From the NCBI RefSeq assembly GCF_001457475.1, contig NZ_LN831029.1, positions 1,922,001 through 1,986,000 on the forward strand: a stretch of DNA of 64,000 bases, given 5' to 3'. The translations under genes were made by a program, and so were the position numbers. This document shows, one piece after another, positions 9,883-18,338 of the stretch (the first letter of the stretch is position 1; every line of letters begins with the position of its first letter). Origin of the DNA: Achromobacter xylosoxidans (GTDB lineage: Bacteria; Pseudomonadota; Gammaproteobacteria; Burkholderiales; Burkholderiaceae_B). Below the pieces are notes generated by a model, which searched no databases, had not been told where the DNA came from, and was given only the letters and a program-made list of their open reading frames with translations.

Positions 9883-11076
9883 ATGACAGACAAGACTCCC
9901 GCTACCGATCCGGCCGTTCACCCGGCCGCCCCGGGCGCCAGCGCGCCCGCATCGGCCCCGGCCGATTCCGTCAAGGCCCGTCCGGCCAAGCGCGGCAGTG
10001 GCCCCCTGGTCACCGCCCTCATCATCGTCATCCTGCTGGCCGTCGGCCTGGGCTACGCGCTGTGGCAACAGCGTACCCAGTTCGTCGCCGCCGGCCGCGA
10101 GGTCGCCTCGCGGCTCGATACGCTGACCGCCGACGTGGCGCAGGCGCGCAAGGACACGCGCGAAGCGCTGGCGCTGGCGCAAGCCCAGGCCGGTCGCCTG
10201 GGCGACCTCGAAGAAAGCGTGCGCGAGACCCAGAGCCAGTACAACGCCCTGCAACAGGCCTGGCAGAACTTCAACGACAGCGCCAGTGACGAACTGCTGG
10301 CCAACGACGTCGAGCGCCTGCTGACCATCGGCAGCCAGCAGTTGCGCCTGGCCGGCAACGTCTCCAACGCCATCGTCGCGCTGGAAACTGCGCAGTCGCG
10401 GCTGGCCCGCGCCGACCGTCCGCGCTTTTCCAGCCTGCAGCAAGCCATCAATGGCGACCTGGACCGCCTGCGCGCCGTGTCCACCGTGGACATCCCCGCC
10501 CAATCGGCGCGCATCGAGCGCCTGACTGCTTTGATCGGCAAGGCACCGCTGCTGGTGCCGGACGCCGCCGCGCCCGGCATCGCCGCCGCCGGCGACGCCC
10601 GTCCCGCGGCCCCGGCTCCGGCCGTGGCCGACCCGCAGGCCGGCTTGCCGGCCGATGCGCCCTGGTGGCAACGCTGGCGCGCCGAAGTGGCGTCCTGGCC
10701 TGGCCGTGCCGGTTCGGCGCTGGCGCATGAACTGGGCGGCCTGATCACCATCCAGCGCGTGGACGAACCCGCGGCGCTGCTGTTGTCGCCGGAACAGGCC
10801 GACCAGGTGCGCGGCACGCTGCGCCAGCGTCTGCTGACCGTGCAACTGGCCATGTTGATGCGCCAGCCCGCGGTCTGGAAGAGCGAACTCGACAACGTCG
10901 GCACCACGCTGGCCAAGTACTTCGACAACCGCTCACCGGACACGGTCGCGGCCCAGAACCTGGCCCGCGAACTGGCGCAGACGGACATCGCCGTGCGCAT
11001 GCCGGACGTCTCCGACAGCCTGAACGCCGTGGCCGCCCTGCGCGCCGCCGGCTTCAAGACCACCGACCAGGACTAG
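9883..11076 (+). CDS. hemX: HemX-like protein (uroporphyrinogen-III C-methyltransferase-related)
   Basis: 397 residues from ATG 9883 (MTDKTPATDP); the frame is open to 9832 inside hemD but that extension is not conserved-looking. A Pro/Ala-rich cytoplasmic tail is followed by one membrane helix at residues 41-60 (PLVTALIIVILLAVGLGYAL), then a long coiled-coil and helical periplasmic part. Members are annotated as methyltransferases but lack that catalytic domain; the function is unsettled and probably structural in haem synthesis. A TACAAT hexamer at 9871-9876 could be a -10 box giving a very short leader. Confidence 0.88.
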   Translation: MTDKTPATDPAVHPAAPGASAPASAPADSVKARPAKRGSGPLVTALIIVILLAVGLGYALWQQRTQFVAAGREVASRLDTLTADVAQARKDTREALALAQAQAGRLGDLEESVRETQSQYNALQQAWQNFNDSASDELLANDVERLLTIGSQQLRLAGNVSNAIVALETAQSRLARADRPRFSSLQQAINGDLDRLRAVSTVDIPAQSARIERLTALIGKAPLLVPDAAAPGIAAAGDARPAAPAPAVADPQAGLPADAPWWQRWRAEVASWPGRAGSALAHELGGLITIQRVDEPAALLLSPEQADQVRGTLRQRLLTVQLAMLMRQPAVWKSELDNVGTTLAKYFDNRSPDTVAAQNLARELAQTDIAVRMPDVSDSLNAVAALRAAGFKTTDQD

Positions 11077-11080
11077 GCCC

Positions 11081-12694
11081 ATGCGTACCTGGTTCTGGAC
11101 CCTGCTGCTTGCCGTCATCGCCGTCGCCCTGGCGGTTGTGCTGCGTTCCCATTCCGGCAATGTGCTGCTGCTGGTGTGGCCGTGGCGCATCTCCATGTCG
11201 CTGACGCTGGCCGTGCTGCTGATCGTGGCGGCCTTCGTGGTGCTGTACGTGGGCCTGCGCCTGCTGGCCTGGCTGCTGGCGATTCCCGATCGCGTCCGCG
11301 CCTGGCGCGGCAAGCGCGCGCAGGCGCGTGATCACGAATTGCTCGAACGCGGCTGGATCGGCCTGCTGGAAGGCCGCTATTCCCATGCCGAGAAAGACCT
11401 GACCCGCCTGCTCGACCAGACCAAGGTGCAGACCCGCCGTGTGCTGGCCGCCTTGTCCGCCGCGCGCGCGGCGCATGGCCTGGGTGAATTCGACCGCCGT
11501 GACCGCCTGCTGGCCGTGGCCCAGGAACATGCCGGCGCCGAGCCGGGCCTGGTGGAGGCCACCGCCACGGTGTCGGCCGACATGCTGCTCGACCAGGGCC
11601 GCGCCGAACGCGCGCTGGCAGTACTGGCGCCGCTGGCCGACGGCGGCGCCCGTCATCTGCACACCATGCGCCTGCTCCTGCGCGCCCACACGGCCCTGCA
11701 TCATGACGAGCAGGTCTTCACGCTGGCGCGCGGCCTGCTGCGCCGCAATGCGCTGGCGCGCAGCGAAGGCGACCAACTGATCGACGCGGCCGGCGCTGCT
11801 CGCCTGCGCGCGGGTGCTGCCAATGACGCCTGGCGCGCCATCTGGAAAGACCTGAAGGCCGAAGAGCGCCTGCTGCCGGAAATCGCGCTGGCCGGCGCCT
11901 CCGCCTTCGAGGCGGCGGGCGAGGCCAACGAGGCCGCCAAGGTGCTGGAAGCCGCCATCGCCGTGAAATTCAATCCCGCCCTGGTGGCTGCCTACGCCCG
12001 TTGTGATGCCGGGCAGGTCTCGCGTCGCCTGGCCAAGGCCGAGACCTGGCTGCAGCAGCGTCCCACCGATCCCGATCTGCTGACCGCGCTGGGCATGCTG
12101 TGCCTGAACGGCCAGCTGTGGGGCCAGGCCGAGCGCTACCTGCTGCGCAGCCTGTCGCGCCGCAGCGACGCGCAGACGCACGCGCTGCTGGGCAGCCTGT
12201 ACGACCGCCTCGATCGGCCGGCTGACGCGGTGCGTCACTGGCGCCTGGCGACAGCCGCCAGCATGGCGCTGCCGGTGCTGGCCGCGGACTCGGCGCTGCC
12301 GGCCGCGGATACCGGATCGGATCCCTATCACGTGGACGCCGAGGGCGGCTACGCGGTGGGGCTGTCGGATGGCGACGCCGAGATCGGCGGCGACTATCCC
12401 GCGTTGCCGCCCGCCGTGGCGGCATCGGCGTCCGACTACGTGCTGGATCCGGATGCCCGCGCCAGCAAGGAGCAGCAGGCCCGCGCCCTGGCGCCCGAAG
12501 ACGCGCCGGTCGTCGGCGGCAGCACCTCCGACATCGACGAGTATTTCGACAGCGCGCCGATTCCCGCGGCGGCTTTCGACAATCCCGTGCCGACCTATAC
12601 GCCGGCCACGCCGGCCGCCCCCAAGCCGGCCGCGCCGCCCGCCGTGCCGGTGCCGACCACCAAGCCGCCGTTCAAGGACGACGGTTCGCTTTGA
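11081..12694 (+). CDS. hemY: HemY family TPR membrane protein with long C-terminal extension
   Basis: 537 residues, four bases after hemX. Two membrane helices (residues about 4-20 and 38-66) form the HemY_N domain, with the family motif LLVWPWRISMSLTLAVLL. TPR-type helical repeats follow to about residue 390. HemY proteins of this type are usually around 400 residues. Here the last 140 or so residues are an Asp/Ala/Pro-rich, low-complexity extension ending in a PAAPKPAAPPAVPVP tail. The protein is thought to act in late haem synthesis or scaffold the pathway enzymes; it is not the FAD protoporphyrinogen oxidase that shares the symbol. Confidence 0.9.
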   Translation: MRTWFWTLLLAVIAVALAVVLRSHSGNVLLLVWPWRISMSLTLAVLLIVAAFVVLYVGLRLLAWLLAIPDRVRAWRGKRAQARDHELLERGWIGLLEGRYSHAEKDLTRLLDQTKVQTRRVLAALSAARAAHGLGEFDRRDRLLAVAQEHAGAEPGLVEATATVSADMLLDQGRAERALAVLAPLADGGARHLHTMRLLLRAHTALHHDEQVFTLARGLLRRNALARSEGDQLIDAAGAARLRAGAANDAWRAIWKDLKAEERLLPEIALAGASAFEAAGEANEAAKVLEAAIAVKFNPALVAAYARCDAGQVSRRLAKAETWLQQRPTDPDLLTALGMLCLNGQLWGQAERYLLRSLSRRSDAQTHALLGSLYDRLDRPADAVRHWRLATAASMALPVLAADSALPAADTGSDPYHVDAEGGYAVGLSDGDAEIGGDYPALPPAVAASASDYVLDPDARASKEQQARALAPEDAPVVGGSTSDIDEYFDSAPIPAAAFDNPVPTYTPATPAAPKPAAPPAVPVPTTKPPFKDDGSL

Positions 12695-12723
12695 TCCTCT
12701 TTTCAGACTGACAAGGTTCCATC

Positions 12724-13254
12724 ATGAGTTATGACCGCGTGCCCCCCGGCAAGAAGCTGCCGGAAGACTTCAACGTCATCATCGAAATCCCCATGAACGC
12801 CGACCCGGTGAAGTACGAGGTCGACAAGGAATCGGGCGCGATCTTCGTCGACCGCTTCATGCTGACGGCCATGCACTACCCGTGCAACTATGGCTACATC
12901 CCGCAGACCCTGTCGGAAGATGGCGACCCCGCCGACGTGCTGGTGCTGACCCCGTTCCCGATCCAGATCGGCGCCGTGGTGCGCTGCCGCGCCATCGGCG
13001 TGCTGGAAATGGACGATGAGTCCGGCGGCGACGCCAAGCTGCTGGCCGTGCCGATCGAAAAGCTGTACCCCCCGTACCGCAACATCAAGTCCTACGAGGA
13101 CCTGCCGGCCGAAGACACCGCCCGTATCCAGCATTTCTTCGAGCACTACAAGGACCTGGAAAAGGGCAAGTGGGTCAAGGTCAAGGGCTGGAAGGGCGTC
13201 GACGCCGCCCACGAGGAAATCACCAAGAGCGCCGAGCGCTACAACAAGGCCTGA
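12724..13254 (+). CDS. ppa: Inorganic pyrophosphatase
   Basis: 176 residues, standard for a soluble family I pyrophosphatase, which hydrolyses PPi to two phosphates with Mg2+. The start [20 protein letters not shown] and the signature [11 protein letters not shown] with its metal-binding aspartates are clear, as are [11 protein letters not shown] and KVKGWKG. It follows hemY by 29 bases in the same direction. The stop codon lies inside a 20-bp palindrome shared with the converging regulator gene. Confidence 0.97.
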   Translation: MSYDRVPPGKKLPEDFNVIIEIPMNADPVKYEVDKESGAIFVDRFMLTAMHYPCNYGYIPQTLSEDGDPADVLVLTPFPIQIGAVVRCRAIGVLEMDDESGGDAKLLAVPIEKLYPPYRNIKSYEDLPAEDTARIQHFFEHYKDLEKGKWVKVKGWKGVDAAHEEITKSAERYNKA

Positions 13255-13264
13255 TCAGGCCTTG
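13245..13264. promoter_or_regulatory. 20-bp perfect palindrome holding two convergent stop codons
   Basis: CAAGGCCTGATCAGGCCTTG is fully self-complementary. The TGA of ppa (13252-13254) and the TGA of the IclR gene (read on the minus strand at 13255-13257) touch at its centre, and each arm encodes Lys-Ala-stop for both proteins. It is probably a shared bidirectional terminator stem, although neither side has a T run. Confidence 0.6.
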
Positions 13265-14094
13265 CCACGCCGCGCCGGTGTCGCACCGGCGGGCGTCTTC
13301 AGGCGGCGCGGCCGCGACGGCATGATGCCGATCGCCGCCGCGCCGTTGTCTTGCAGGCCCTGCAGATTCTGCGTCACCTGCGCCGCCGCGGCCTGGATGC
13401 GTTCCTGCAGCAGCGCCAGCCGCTTGGCCGGGGTGCGCGCCTCGGCGGCGATGAACACCAGGCTGCCCACCACCTTCTGGTCCGGCGTGAAGATGGCCGA
13501 ACCGATCCCCATCAACCCCGGGTCGACCTCGCCGTGCGACACGCACACGCCGGCCGCGCGCAATTGCTTGAGGTTGGCGCGGAACGCATCCCAGTCCTCG
13601 CCCAGCCCGGCTTCGCGGATCTCGGCGGCATGCCACAGCATCAGGTTGCGCAGCTGGTAGGGCGGCAGATTGGCCAGGATGGGCTTGGCGGTGGCGCCGC
13701 GGAACATCGGGAAGGGGCGGCCGCGGGCGTAGCTGGATTCGATCGAATGGTCGGTCCAGTAGCGGTCCACGCACATGACCTTGTCGCCGTAATAGCTGCA
13801 CAGCATCAGGTTGGCGTTGAGTTCGTCGCCGGCGGCGCGCATGACGTCGCGGGCCGCGCGCATCAGCGGATCGTGCCGGCGCAGGTGCCGGTCCAGCTCG
13901 ATGATGCGCGAGCCGAGCACGTAGGCGCCGCCCGCGGTGGGCGCCAGCAGCCCGCTTTCGGTCAGCGACTTGAGATAGCGGTAGGCGGTGGCGCGCGAGC
14001 ACTCCAGATGCGCCATGACGTCCTCCTGGAAGGCGGCGGTGGTGTCGTCGCGGAAGAGGTCGAGGATGGACAACATGCGATCGGGAGTGCTCAT
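13255..14094 (-). CDS. IclR-family transcriptional regulator
   Basis: 279 residues from the ATG whose complement is at 14092-14094 (MSTPDRMLSILDLF); the frame is open 55 codons further but upstream of the conserved helix-turn-helix. Residues 1-75 are the winged helix (AFQEDVMAHLECSRATAYRYLKSL) and the rest is the IclR effector-binding domain (GSRIIELDRHL, YYGDKVMCVD, GEVDPGLMGIGSAIF). IclR proteins usually control adjacent catabolic genes. Here it is the last gene of a minus-strand run cupin-binding protein-SDR-IclR, so the likely targets are these genes and the divergent ABC/SDR genes. The ligand is unknown. Confidence 0.9.
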   Translation of the reverse strand: MSTPDRMLSILDLFRDDTTAAFQEDVMAHLECSRATAYRYLKSLTESGLLAPTAGGAYVLGSRIIELDRHLRRHDPLMRAARDVMRAAGDELNANLMLCSYYGDKVMCVDRYWTDHSIESSYARGRPFPMFRGATAKPILANLPPYQLRNLMLWHAAEIREAGLGEDWDAFRANLKQLRAAGVCVSHGEVDPGLMGIGSAIFTPDQKVVGSLVFIAAEARTPAKRLALLQERIQAAAAQVTQNLQGLQDNGAAAIGIMPSRPRRLKTPAGATPARRGKA

Positions 14095-14108
14095 TGCTGC
14101 TGACGCGC

Positions 14109-14873
14109 CTAGTGAATGTGGAAGCCGCCGTTGACGTCGACCACGATGCCGGTTGAGTAGGAGGACAGGTCCGAGGCCAGGAACAGAATGGCCTGCGCCA
14201 CTTCGGCCGGAGAGCCGAAGCGTTGCAGCGGAATGCCCTGTTTGAGTTCTTGTTCCCAATTTTCGCCGAATTTGCCGAGCGTCATGTCGGTCTCGATGAT
14301 GCCCGGCGCCACACAGTTGGCGCGCACCCTGCGAGGCCCCAGTTCGCGCGCCAGCGCCTTGGTGAAACTGATCACGCCGCCCTTGGACGCGGCATAGTGC
14401 GAACCGCCCAGCAGCCCGCCGCCGCGCAATGCGGCGGTCGAGCCCAGGTTGACGATGGCGGGACCGCGTCCGCTCTCGAACAGATGGGGCAGGGCGGCGC
14501 GGGTGACGTTGTAGGTGCCGGTCAGGTTGACGTCGAGCATGCGGCGGAACTCGTCCTCGGGCAGGTCCCAGATGCGGGTCGCGGCGACGATGCCGGCGTT
14601 GTTCACCAGCACGTCGATGCCGCCCAGCGCCTGCGCCGCCCGCGCCACGGCCTGCTCGCAGGAGGCGCCGCTCGACACGTCGCAGTGCAGGTTGACGCGG
14701 CCGCCGGCCAGCGCGGCGTCGGCGCCGGCCGGGTAGTCGCGGTCCAGCACCGCCACGCTGGCCCCCTGCGCCAGGAACTGCGCGACGATGGCCGCGCCGA
14801 TGCCACGGGGGTTGGCGCCCCCCGTGACCACGGCGCGCTTGCCGGCCAGCAGTCCGAGTGGGCCGCCGCTCAT
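14109..14873 (-). CDS. SDR family NAD(P)-dependent oxidoreductase
   Basis: 254 residues, classical short-chain dehydrogenase. The cofactor motif is TGGANPRGIG near residue 20, then NNAG near 95, a catalytic Ser in the NLGSTAALRGG region, and Tyr-Lys in HYAASKGG. The C-terminal SYSTGIVVDVNGGFHIH is typical. It is a 3-ketoacyl-reductase-like or alcohol dehydrogenase-type enzyme; the substrate cannot be read from sequence. Its start overlaps the binding-protein stop by ATGA, so the two are translationally coupled, suggesting it acts on the compound being imported. Confidence 0.9.
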   Translation of the reverse strand: MSGGPLGLLAGKRAVVTGGANPRGIGAAIVAQFLAQGASVAVLDRDYPAGADAALAGGRVNLHCDVSSGASCEQAVARAAQALGGIDVLVNNAGIVAATRIWDLPEDEFRRMLDVNLTGTYNVTRAALPHLFESGRGPAIVNLGSTAALRGGGLLGGSHYAASKGGVISFTKALARELGPRRVRANCVAPGIIETDMTLGKFGENWEQELKQGIPLQRFGSPAEVAQAILFLASDLSSYSTGIVVDVNGGFHIH

Positions 14874-16081
14874 TGCTTCACCAGCGCGCAGCCGCCCTGG
14901 TTCAGCGGACGGAACGCCTGTTCGGCGGGGATCTTGCGCACCAGCTTGTAGTAGTCCCAGTCGCGCTTGGATTCCGACGGCTTCTTCACCTGGAACAGGT
15001 ACAGGTCGCGCATCACGCGGCCATCCTCGCGAACGCGGCCGTTTTCGGTCATGAAGTCGTTGATGGGCGTTTCATGCATCTTCTTGATCACCGCCTCGGA
15101 GCCGTCGGTGCCGGCCGCCTGGATGGCGTTCAGATAGTGCATGGCGGCGCTGTAGTTGCTGGCCTGCACCATCGAGGGCATGCGCCCGGTGCGCTTGAAG
15201 TAGCGTTCGGACCATTGCCGCGCCTTGTCGTCCTGGTCCCAGTAGAACGGCTCGACCAGGTTCAGCCCCTGCGCGTATTCCAGCCCGACGCTGCGCACGT
15301 CGACGATGCTCATGAAGAGCGCGGCCACGCGCTGCTTGCTGCCCATGATGCCGAACTCGAAGGCCTGCTTGATGCTGTTGATGGTGTCGCCGCTGCCGTT
15401 GGCCAGGCCGATCACCTGGGCCTTGGAGGCCTGCGCCTGCAGCAGGAATGACGAGAAATCGGCGCTGGCGATGGGGTGGCGCACGCTGCCCACGACCTGG
15501 CCGCCTTTGGCCTTGACCACCGCCATGGCGTCGCGTTCGAGCGAATGGCCGAAGGCATAGTCGGAGGTGATGAAGTACCAGCTCTTGCCGCCGTCCTCCA
15601 TGACGCCGCTGGCCACGCCGGTGGCGTAGGCGTAGGTGTCGTAGGTCCAGTGCATGCCGTTGGGCGAGCACGCCTTGCCGGTCAGGTCGGCCGAGCCGGC
15701 GCTGGTGAAGATCACCACGCGCTTCATCTGGCGGGTCAGGTCCTGCACCGCCAGGGCGATGGCGGAGTTGGGCACGTCCAGGATCAGGTCGACCTTTTCG
15801 TTCTCGTACCAGCGCCGCGCGATCGAGACGCCGATGTCCACCTTGTTCTGGTGGTCGGCGGACACCACCTCGATGGGTTTGCCCAGCACCGTGCCGCCGA
15901 AATCCTCGACGGCCATCTTCACGGCCTCGACGCCGAACTTGCCGGACAGGTCGGCCATCATGCCAGACTGGTCGCCCAGCACGCCGATCTTGACGACGTC
16001 GTCGGACACCTGTGCCTGGGCCGACAGTGAAACGGCGCCCAGCGCGCAGGCGGCCAGGCAATGCTTGAAACGGGTCTTCAT
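14870..16081 (-). CDS. ABC transporter substrate-binding protein, branched-chain amino acid type
   Basis: 403 residues with a signal peptide (MKTRFKHCLAACALGAVSLS, cleavage probably after AQA at 23). Start MKTRFK was chosen because it follows AGGAGACAAACCC; the frame extends 13 codons further. The mature part begins VSDDVVKIGVLGDQSGMMAD, as in Peripla_BP_6 (LivJ-like) proteins. Relatives bind amino acids, aromatic acids, amides or urea in the periplasm. It lacks permease genes on its own strand, but matching LivG, LivF and fused LivH-LivM genes lie divergently at 17.6-20.9 kb. Confidence 0.93.
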   Translation of the reverse strand: MKTRFKHCLAACALGAVSLSAQAQVSDDVVKIGVLGDQSGMMADLSGKFGVEAVKMAVEDFGGTVLGKPIEVVSADHQNKVDIGVSIARRWYENEKVDLILDVPNSAIALAVQDLTRQMKRVVIFTSAGSADLTGKACSPNGMHWTYDTYAYATGVASGVMEDGGKSWYFITSDYAFGHSLERDAMAVVKAKGGQVVGSVRHPIASADFSSFLLQAQASKAQVIGLANGSGDTINSIKQAFEFGIMGSKQRVAALFMSIVDVRSVGLEYAQGLNLVEPFYWDQDDKARQWSERYFKRTGRMPSMVQASNYSAAMHYLNAIQAAGTDGSEAVIKKMHETPINDFMTENGRVREDGRVMRDLYLFQVKKPSESKRDWDYYKLVRKIPAEQAFRPLNQGGCALVKQ

Positions 16082-16171
16082 GGGTTTGTCTCCTCGGGGG
16101 CTTGTATCTTGGCGCGCCATCCTGTGCCGGGCGGTCGCGCGGGTCTTGCCGGGGTGCGCCTGTTCCGGCGT

Positions 16172-16570
16172 CTATTCCAGCGTCTGGCCGGCGTAGGCGT
16201 CGATGAACAGATTGGGTTTCAGGAAGAAGCTCAGCACCAGCGCGCCGTGCGGCGCCCGCGCCACGTGGCGGTTGCCGCGCGGGCGCCAGACGTAGTCGCC
16301 GGCGCGCACTTCGCCTTCGGCATCGACGATCGAGCCTTCCAGCACGTAGGTCTGCTCGACCTCGACGTGCTCGTGCAGCGGCAGCTCGGTGCCCGGCTGC
16401 CAGCGGAACAGGGCGGTCAGCAGGCCGGACTCCTTGTCCTGCATCAGTACCTTCATGTCGATGCCTGCCACTTGCGTGGGTTTCCAGGGCAATTCATCCA
16501 CTTTCAAAAAGCGCGATGCCAGCGGCGGCAGCGCGTTGGCCGCAGGGCAGCCAGGGGTTTCGAGGGCCAT
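16172..16570 (-). CDS. Cupin-domain protein (ChrR/dioxygenase-like)
   Basis: 132 residues, a single cupin domain. Motif 1 is complete: GTELPLHEHVEVEQTYVLEG fits G(X)5HXH(X)3E(X)6G. Motif 2, GDYVWRPRGNRH, fits G(X)5PXG(X)2H. The three His and one Glu should bind a metal such as iron. Candidates are a small dioxygenase (for example acetylacetone- or dihydroxyacetophenone-type) or a non-catalytic ChrR-like metal-binding domain. As the first gene of the minus-strand run with an importer binding protein and an SDR, an enzymatic role in breakdown of the imported compound is plausible but unproven. Confidence 0.85.
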   Translation of the reverse strand: MALETPGCPAANALPPLASRFLKVDELPWKPTQVAGIDMKVLMQDKESGLLTALFRWQPGTELPLHEHVEVEQTYVLEGSIVDAEGEVRAGDYVWRPRGNRHVARAPHGALVLSFFLKPNLFIDAYAGQTLE

Positions 16571-16621
16571 GATGTCTCCTAGCCAAAACTCGTTATGGAA
16601 GAAAAACTAAAAATCTTGTTA

Positions 16622-16665
16622 TTGAGTGTTTAAAAATAGTCGCGTATATTGAGATTTATGTCAAT
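16622..16665 (+). promoter_or_regulatory. Promoter and inverted repeat between the divergent cupin and SDR genes
   Basis: TTGAGT (16622-16627) and TATATT (16645-16650) are separated by exactly 17 bases, a good sigma-70 promoter towards the SDR/ABC genes. ATTGA (16648-16652) and TCAAT (16661-16665) form an inverted repeat overlapping the -10 and likely start site, a natural place for the nearby IclR regulator to bind. The surrounding 70 bases are markedly AT-rich. Confidence 0.5.
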
Positions 16666-16714
16666 CACGTTTTCCAGCAAGGAAAGCGGAGCGACATGGG
16701 CCGGGCCAGGGCGC

Positions 16715-16747
16715 GGCGACCTTCAGGATCCAATCCCGAAGGTCGCC
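16715..16747 (+). promoter_or_regulatory. 10-bp perfect hairpin in the 5' leader of the SDR/ABC genes
   Basis: GGCGACCTTC (16715-16724) pairs perfectly with GAAGGTCGCC (16738-16747) around a 13-base loop. It is not followed by a T run, so it is not a standard terminator. It lies about 40 bases before the TTG start of the SDR gene, within the predicted transcript. Confidence 0.45.
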
Positions 16748-16786
16748 CGGCGAGAGATCCGGCGCCTATAAAACAAGGAGACAAGC

Positions 16787-17566
16787 TTGAATCAGGACTA
16801 TCTGGGCCAGGCCTTCGGGCTGGCCGGGCGCACCGCGCTGGTGACGGGGGCCGCGCGCGGACTGGGCTATGCGATTGCCGCCGGCCTGGGCCGGGCGGGG
16901 GCGCGCGTGATCATCAACGATCTGTCGCAGGCCGCCTGCGATGGCGCCTGCGAACGATTGGCCGCGGCCGGCATCACGGCGCGTAGCGCGGTGTTCGACG
17001 TGGCCGACGGCGCCGCCGTGGCGGCGGCCGTCGCGCAGCTGGAAGCCGATGGCGTGGCCATCGACGTGCTGGTCAGCAATGCCGGCAACCAGAACCGCAA
17101 ACCGGTGGTCGAGATGACTCCGGCCGAGTGGCAGGCGCTGCAGAACGTCCACGTCAACGGCGCCTTCCATTGCGCCCGCGCGGTGCTGCCCGCCATGACG
17201 GCGCGCGGCTTCGGCCGCATCGTGCTGATGTCGTCGGTCGCGGGCCAGGCGACCATGCCCAACATCGCGGCCTACGCCACCGCCAAGGGCGCGATCGCGG
17301 CGTTCACCCGCGCGCTGGCGGTCGAGTATGGCGGCCAGGGCGTCACCTGCAATGCGCTGGCGCCGGGTTTCGTGCGCACCGACTTCACCCAGGGGCTGCA
17401 GGACAATCCGCAGTTCCAGGCGTTCCTGTCGACCGCGGTGCCGGCGGGACGCTGGGCCACGCCCGAAGACATCGCGCCGGCGGTGGTGTACCTGGCCTCG
17501 CCGGGCGCCGCGTTCGTCAACGGCCACGTGCTGGCCATCGACGGCGGCCTGCTGGCCCGCATGTAG
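16787..17566 (+). CDS. SDR family oxidoreductase (gluconate 5-dehydrogenase-like), TTG start
   Basis: 259 residues starting at TTG 16787, six bases after AAGGAG. Classical SDR motifs: TGAARGLG (cofactor loop), SNAGNQ, catalytic Ser in MSSVAGQ and Tyr-Lys in AAYATAKGA, then APGFVRTDFTQ. The general pattern resembles gluconate 5-dehydrogenase and related polyol or ketone reductases, but the substrate is not fixed by sequence. It heads the plus-strand run with the ABC importer, 10 bases before livG, and may reduce or oxidise the imported compound. Confidence 0.9.
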   Translation: MNQDYLGQAFGLAGRTALVTGAARGLGYAIAAGLGRAGARVIINDLSQAACDGACERLAAAGITARSAVFDVADGAAVAAAVAQLEADGVAIDVLVSNAGNQNRKPVVEMTPAEWQALQNVHVNGAFHCARAVLPAMTARGFGRIVLMSSVAGQATMPNIAAYATAKGAIAAFTRALAVEYGGQGVTCNALAPGFVRTDFTQGLQDNPQFQAFLSTAVPAGRWATPEDIAPAVVYLASPGAAFVNGHVLAIDGGLLARM

Positions 17567-17576
17567 GAGGACGGCC

Positions 17577-18338
17577 ATGAGCACCCAAGCGGTTCTGTCC
17601 GCCCAGGGGTTGGTCAAGCGGTTCGGCGGCTTCAATGCCGTCGACGGCGTGTCCCTGGCCCTGCGGGAAGGTTCCATCCATGCCTTGATCGGCCCCAATG
17701 GCGCCGGCAAGACCACCTGCTTCAATCTGCTGACCAAGTTCCTGACGCCCGACCAGGGCACGATCCACTACCGCGGCCGCGACATCACCGCGCTGGCGCC
17801 GGAGCAGATCGCGCGCCTGGGCATCGTGCGCTCGTTCCAGATCTCGGCGGTGTTCCTGGGGCTGACCGTGCTGCAGAACATGCGCGTGGCGCTGATGCGC
17901 CAGCATGGCGACGGCATGCGGTTCTGGCGCAGCCGCCGCAGCGTCGATCGGCTCAACGACCAGGGCCTGGCCCTGCTGGAGGCCGTCGGCCTGGCGGGCC
18001 TGGCCGACACCACGGCGGCGCTGCTGCCCTACGGCCGCAAGCGCGCGCTGGAAATCGCCATGACGCTGGCCCTGGAACCCGAAGTGATGCTGCTGGACGA
18101 GCCGATGGCCGGCCTGGGCCAGGAAGACGTGGCCCGTATCGCGGCGCTGATCCGCCGGGTCTCGGCCAATCGCAGCATCCTGATGGTGGAGCACAACCTG
18201 TCGGTGGTGGCGGACCTGTCCGATTCCATCACGGTGCTGGCGCGCGGCGCGGTGCTGGCGCAGGGCGACTACGCCACGGTGTCGCGCGACGAGCGCGTCA
18301 TTACCGCCTACATGGGCGCCGACGAGGGAGACGACTGA
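17577..18338 (+). CDS. livG: ABC transporter ATP-binding protein, LivG type
   Basis: 253 residues from ATG 17577 (MSTQAVLSAQGLVKRFGG). The frame is open far upstream inside the SDR gene but without relevance. Walker A is GPNGAGKTT and the signature segment is the LivG variant LPYGRKRALEIAMTLA, followed by Walker B VMLLDEPMAGLGQ. It powers a high-affinity branched-chain-type importer together with LivF. Its TGA overlaps the livF ATG (TGATG). The symbol reflects family only; the substrate may not be an amino acid. Confidence 0.93.
   Translation: MSTQAVLSAQGLVKRFGGFNAVDGVSLALREGSIHALIGPNGAGKTTCFNLLTKFLTPDQGTIHYRGRDITALAPEQIARLGIVRSFQISAVFLGLTVLQNMRVALMRQHGDGMRFWRSRRSVDRLNDQGLALLEAVGLAGLADTTAALLPYGRKRALEIAMTLALEPEVMLLDEPMAGLGQEDVARIAALIRRVSANRSILMVEHNLSVVADLSDSITVLARGAVLAQGDYATVSRDERVITAYMGADEGDD

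Noticed and set aside
16696..16986. A 96-codon frame starting in the SDR leader
   Set aside because: It runs out of frame into the SDR gene and encodes an Arg/Gly/Ala-rich shadow product.
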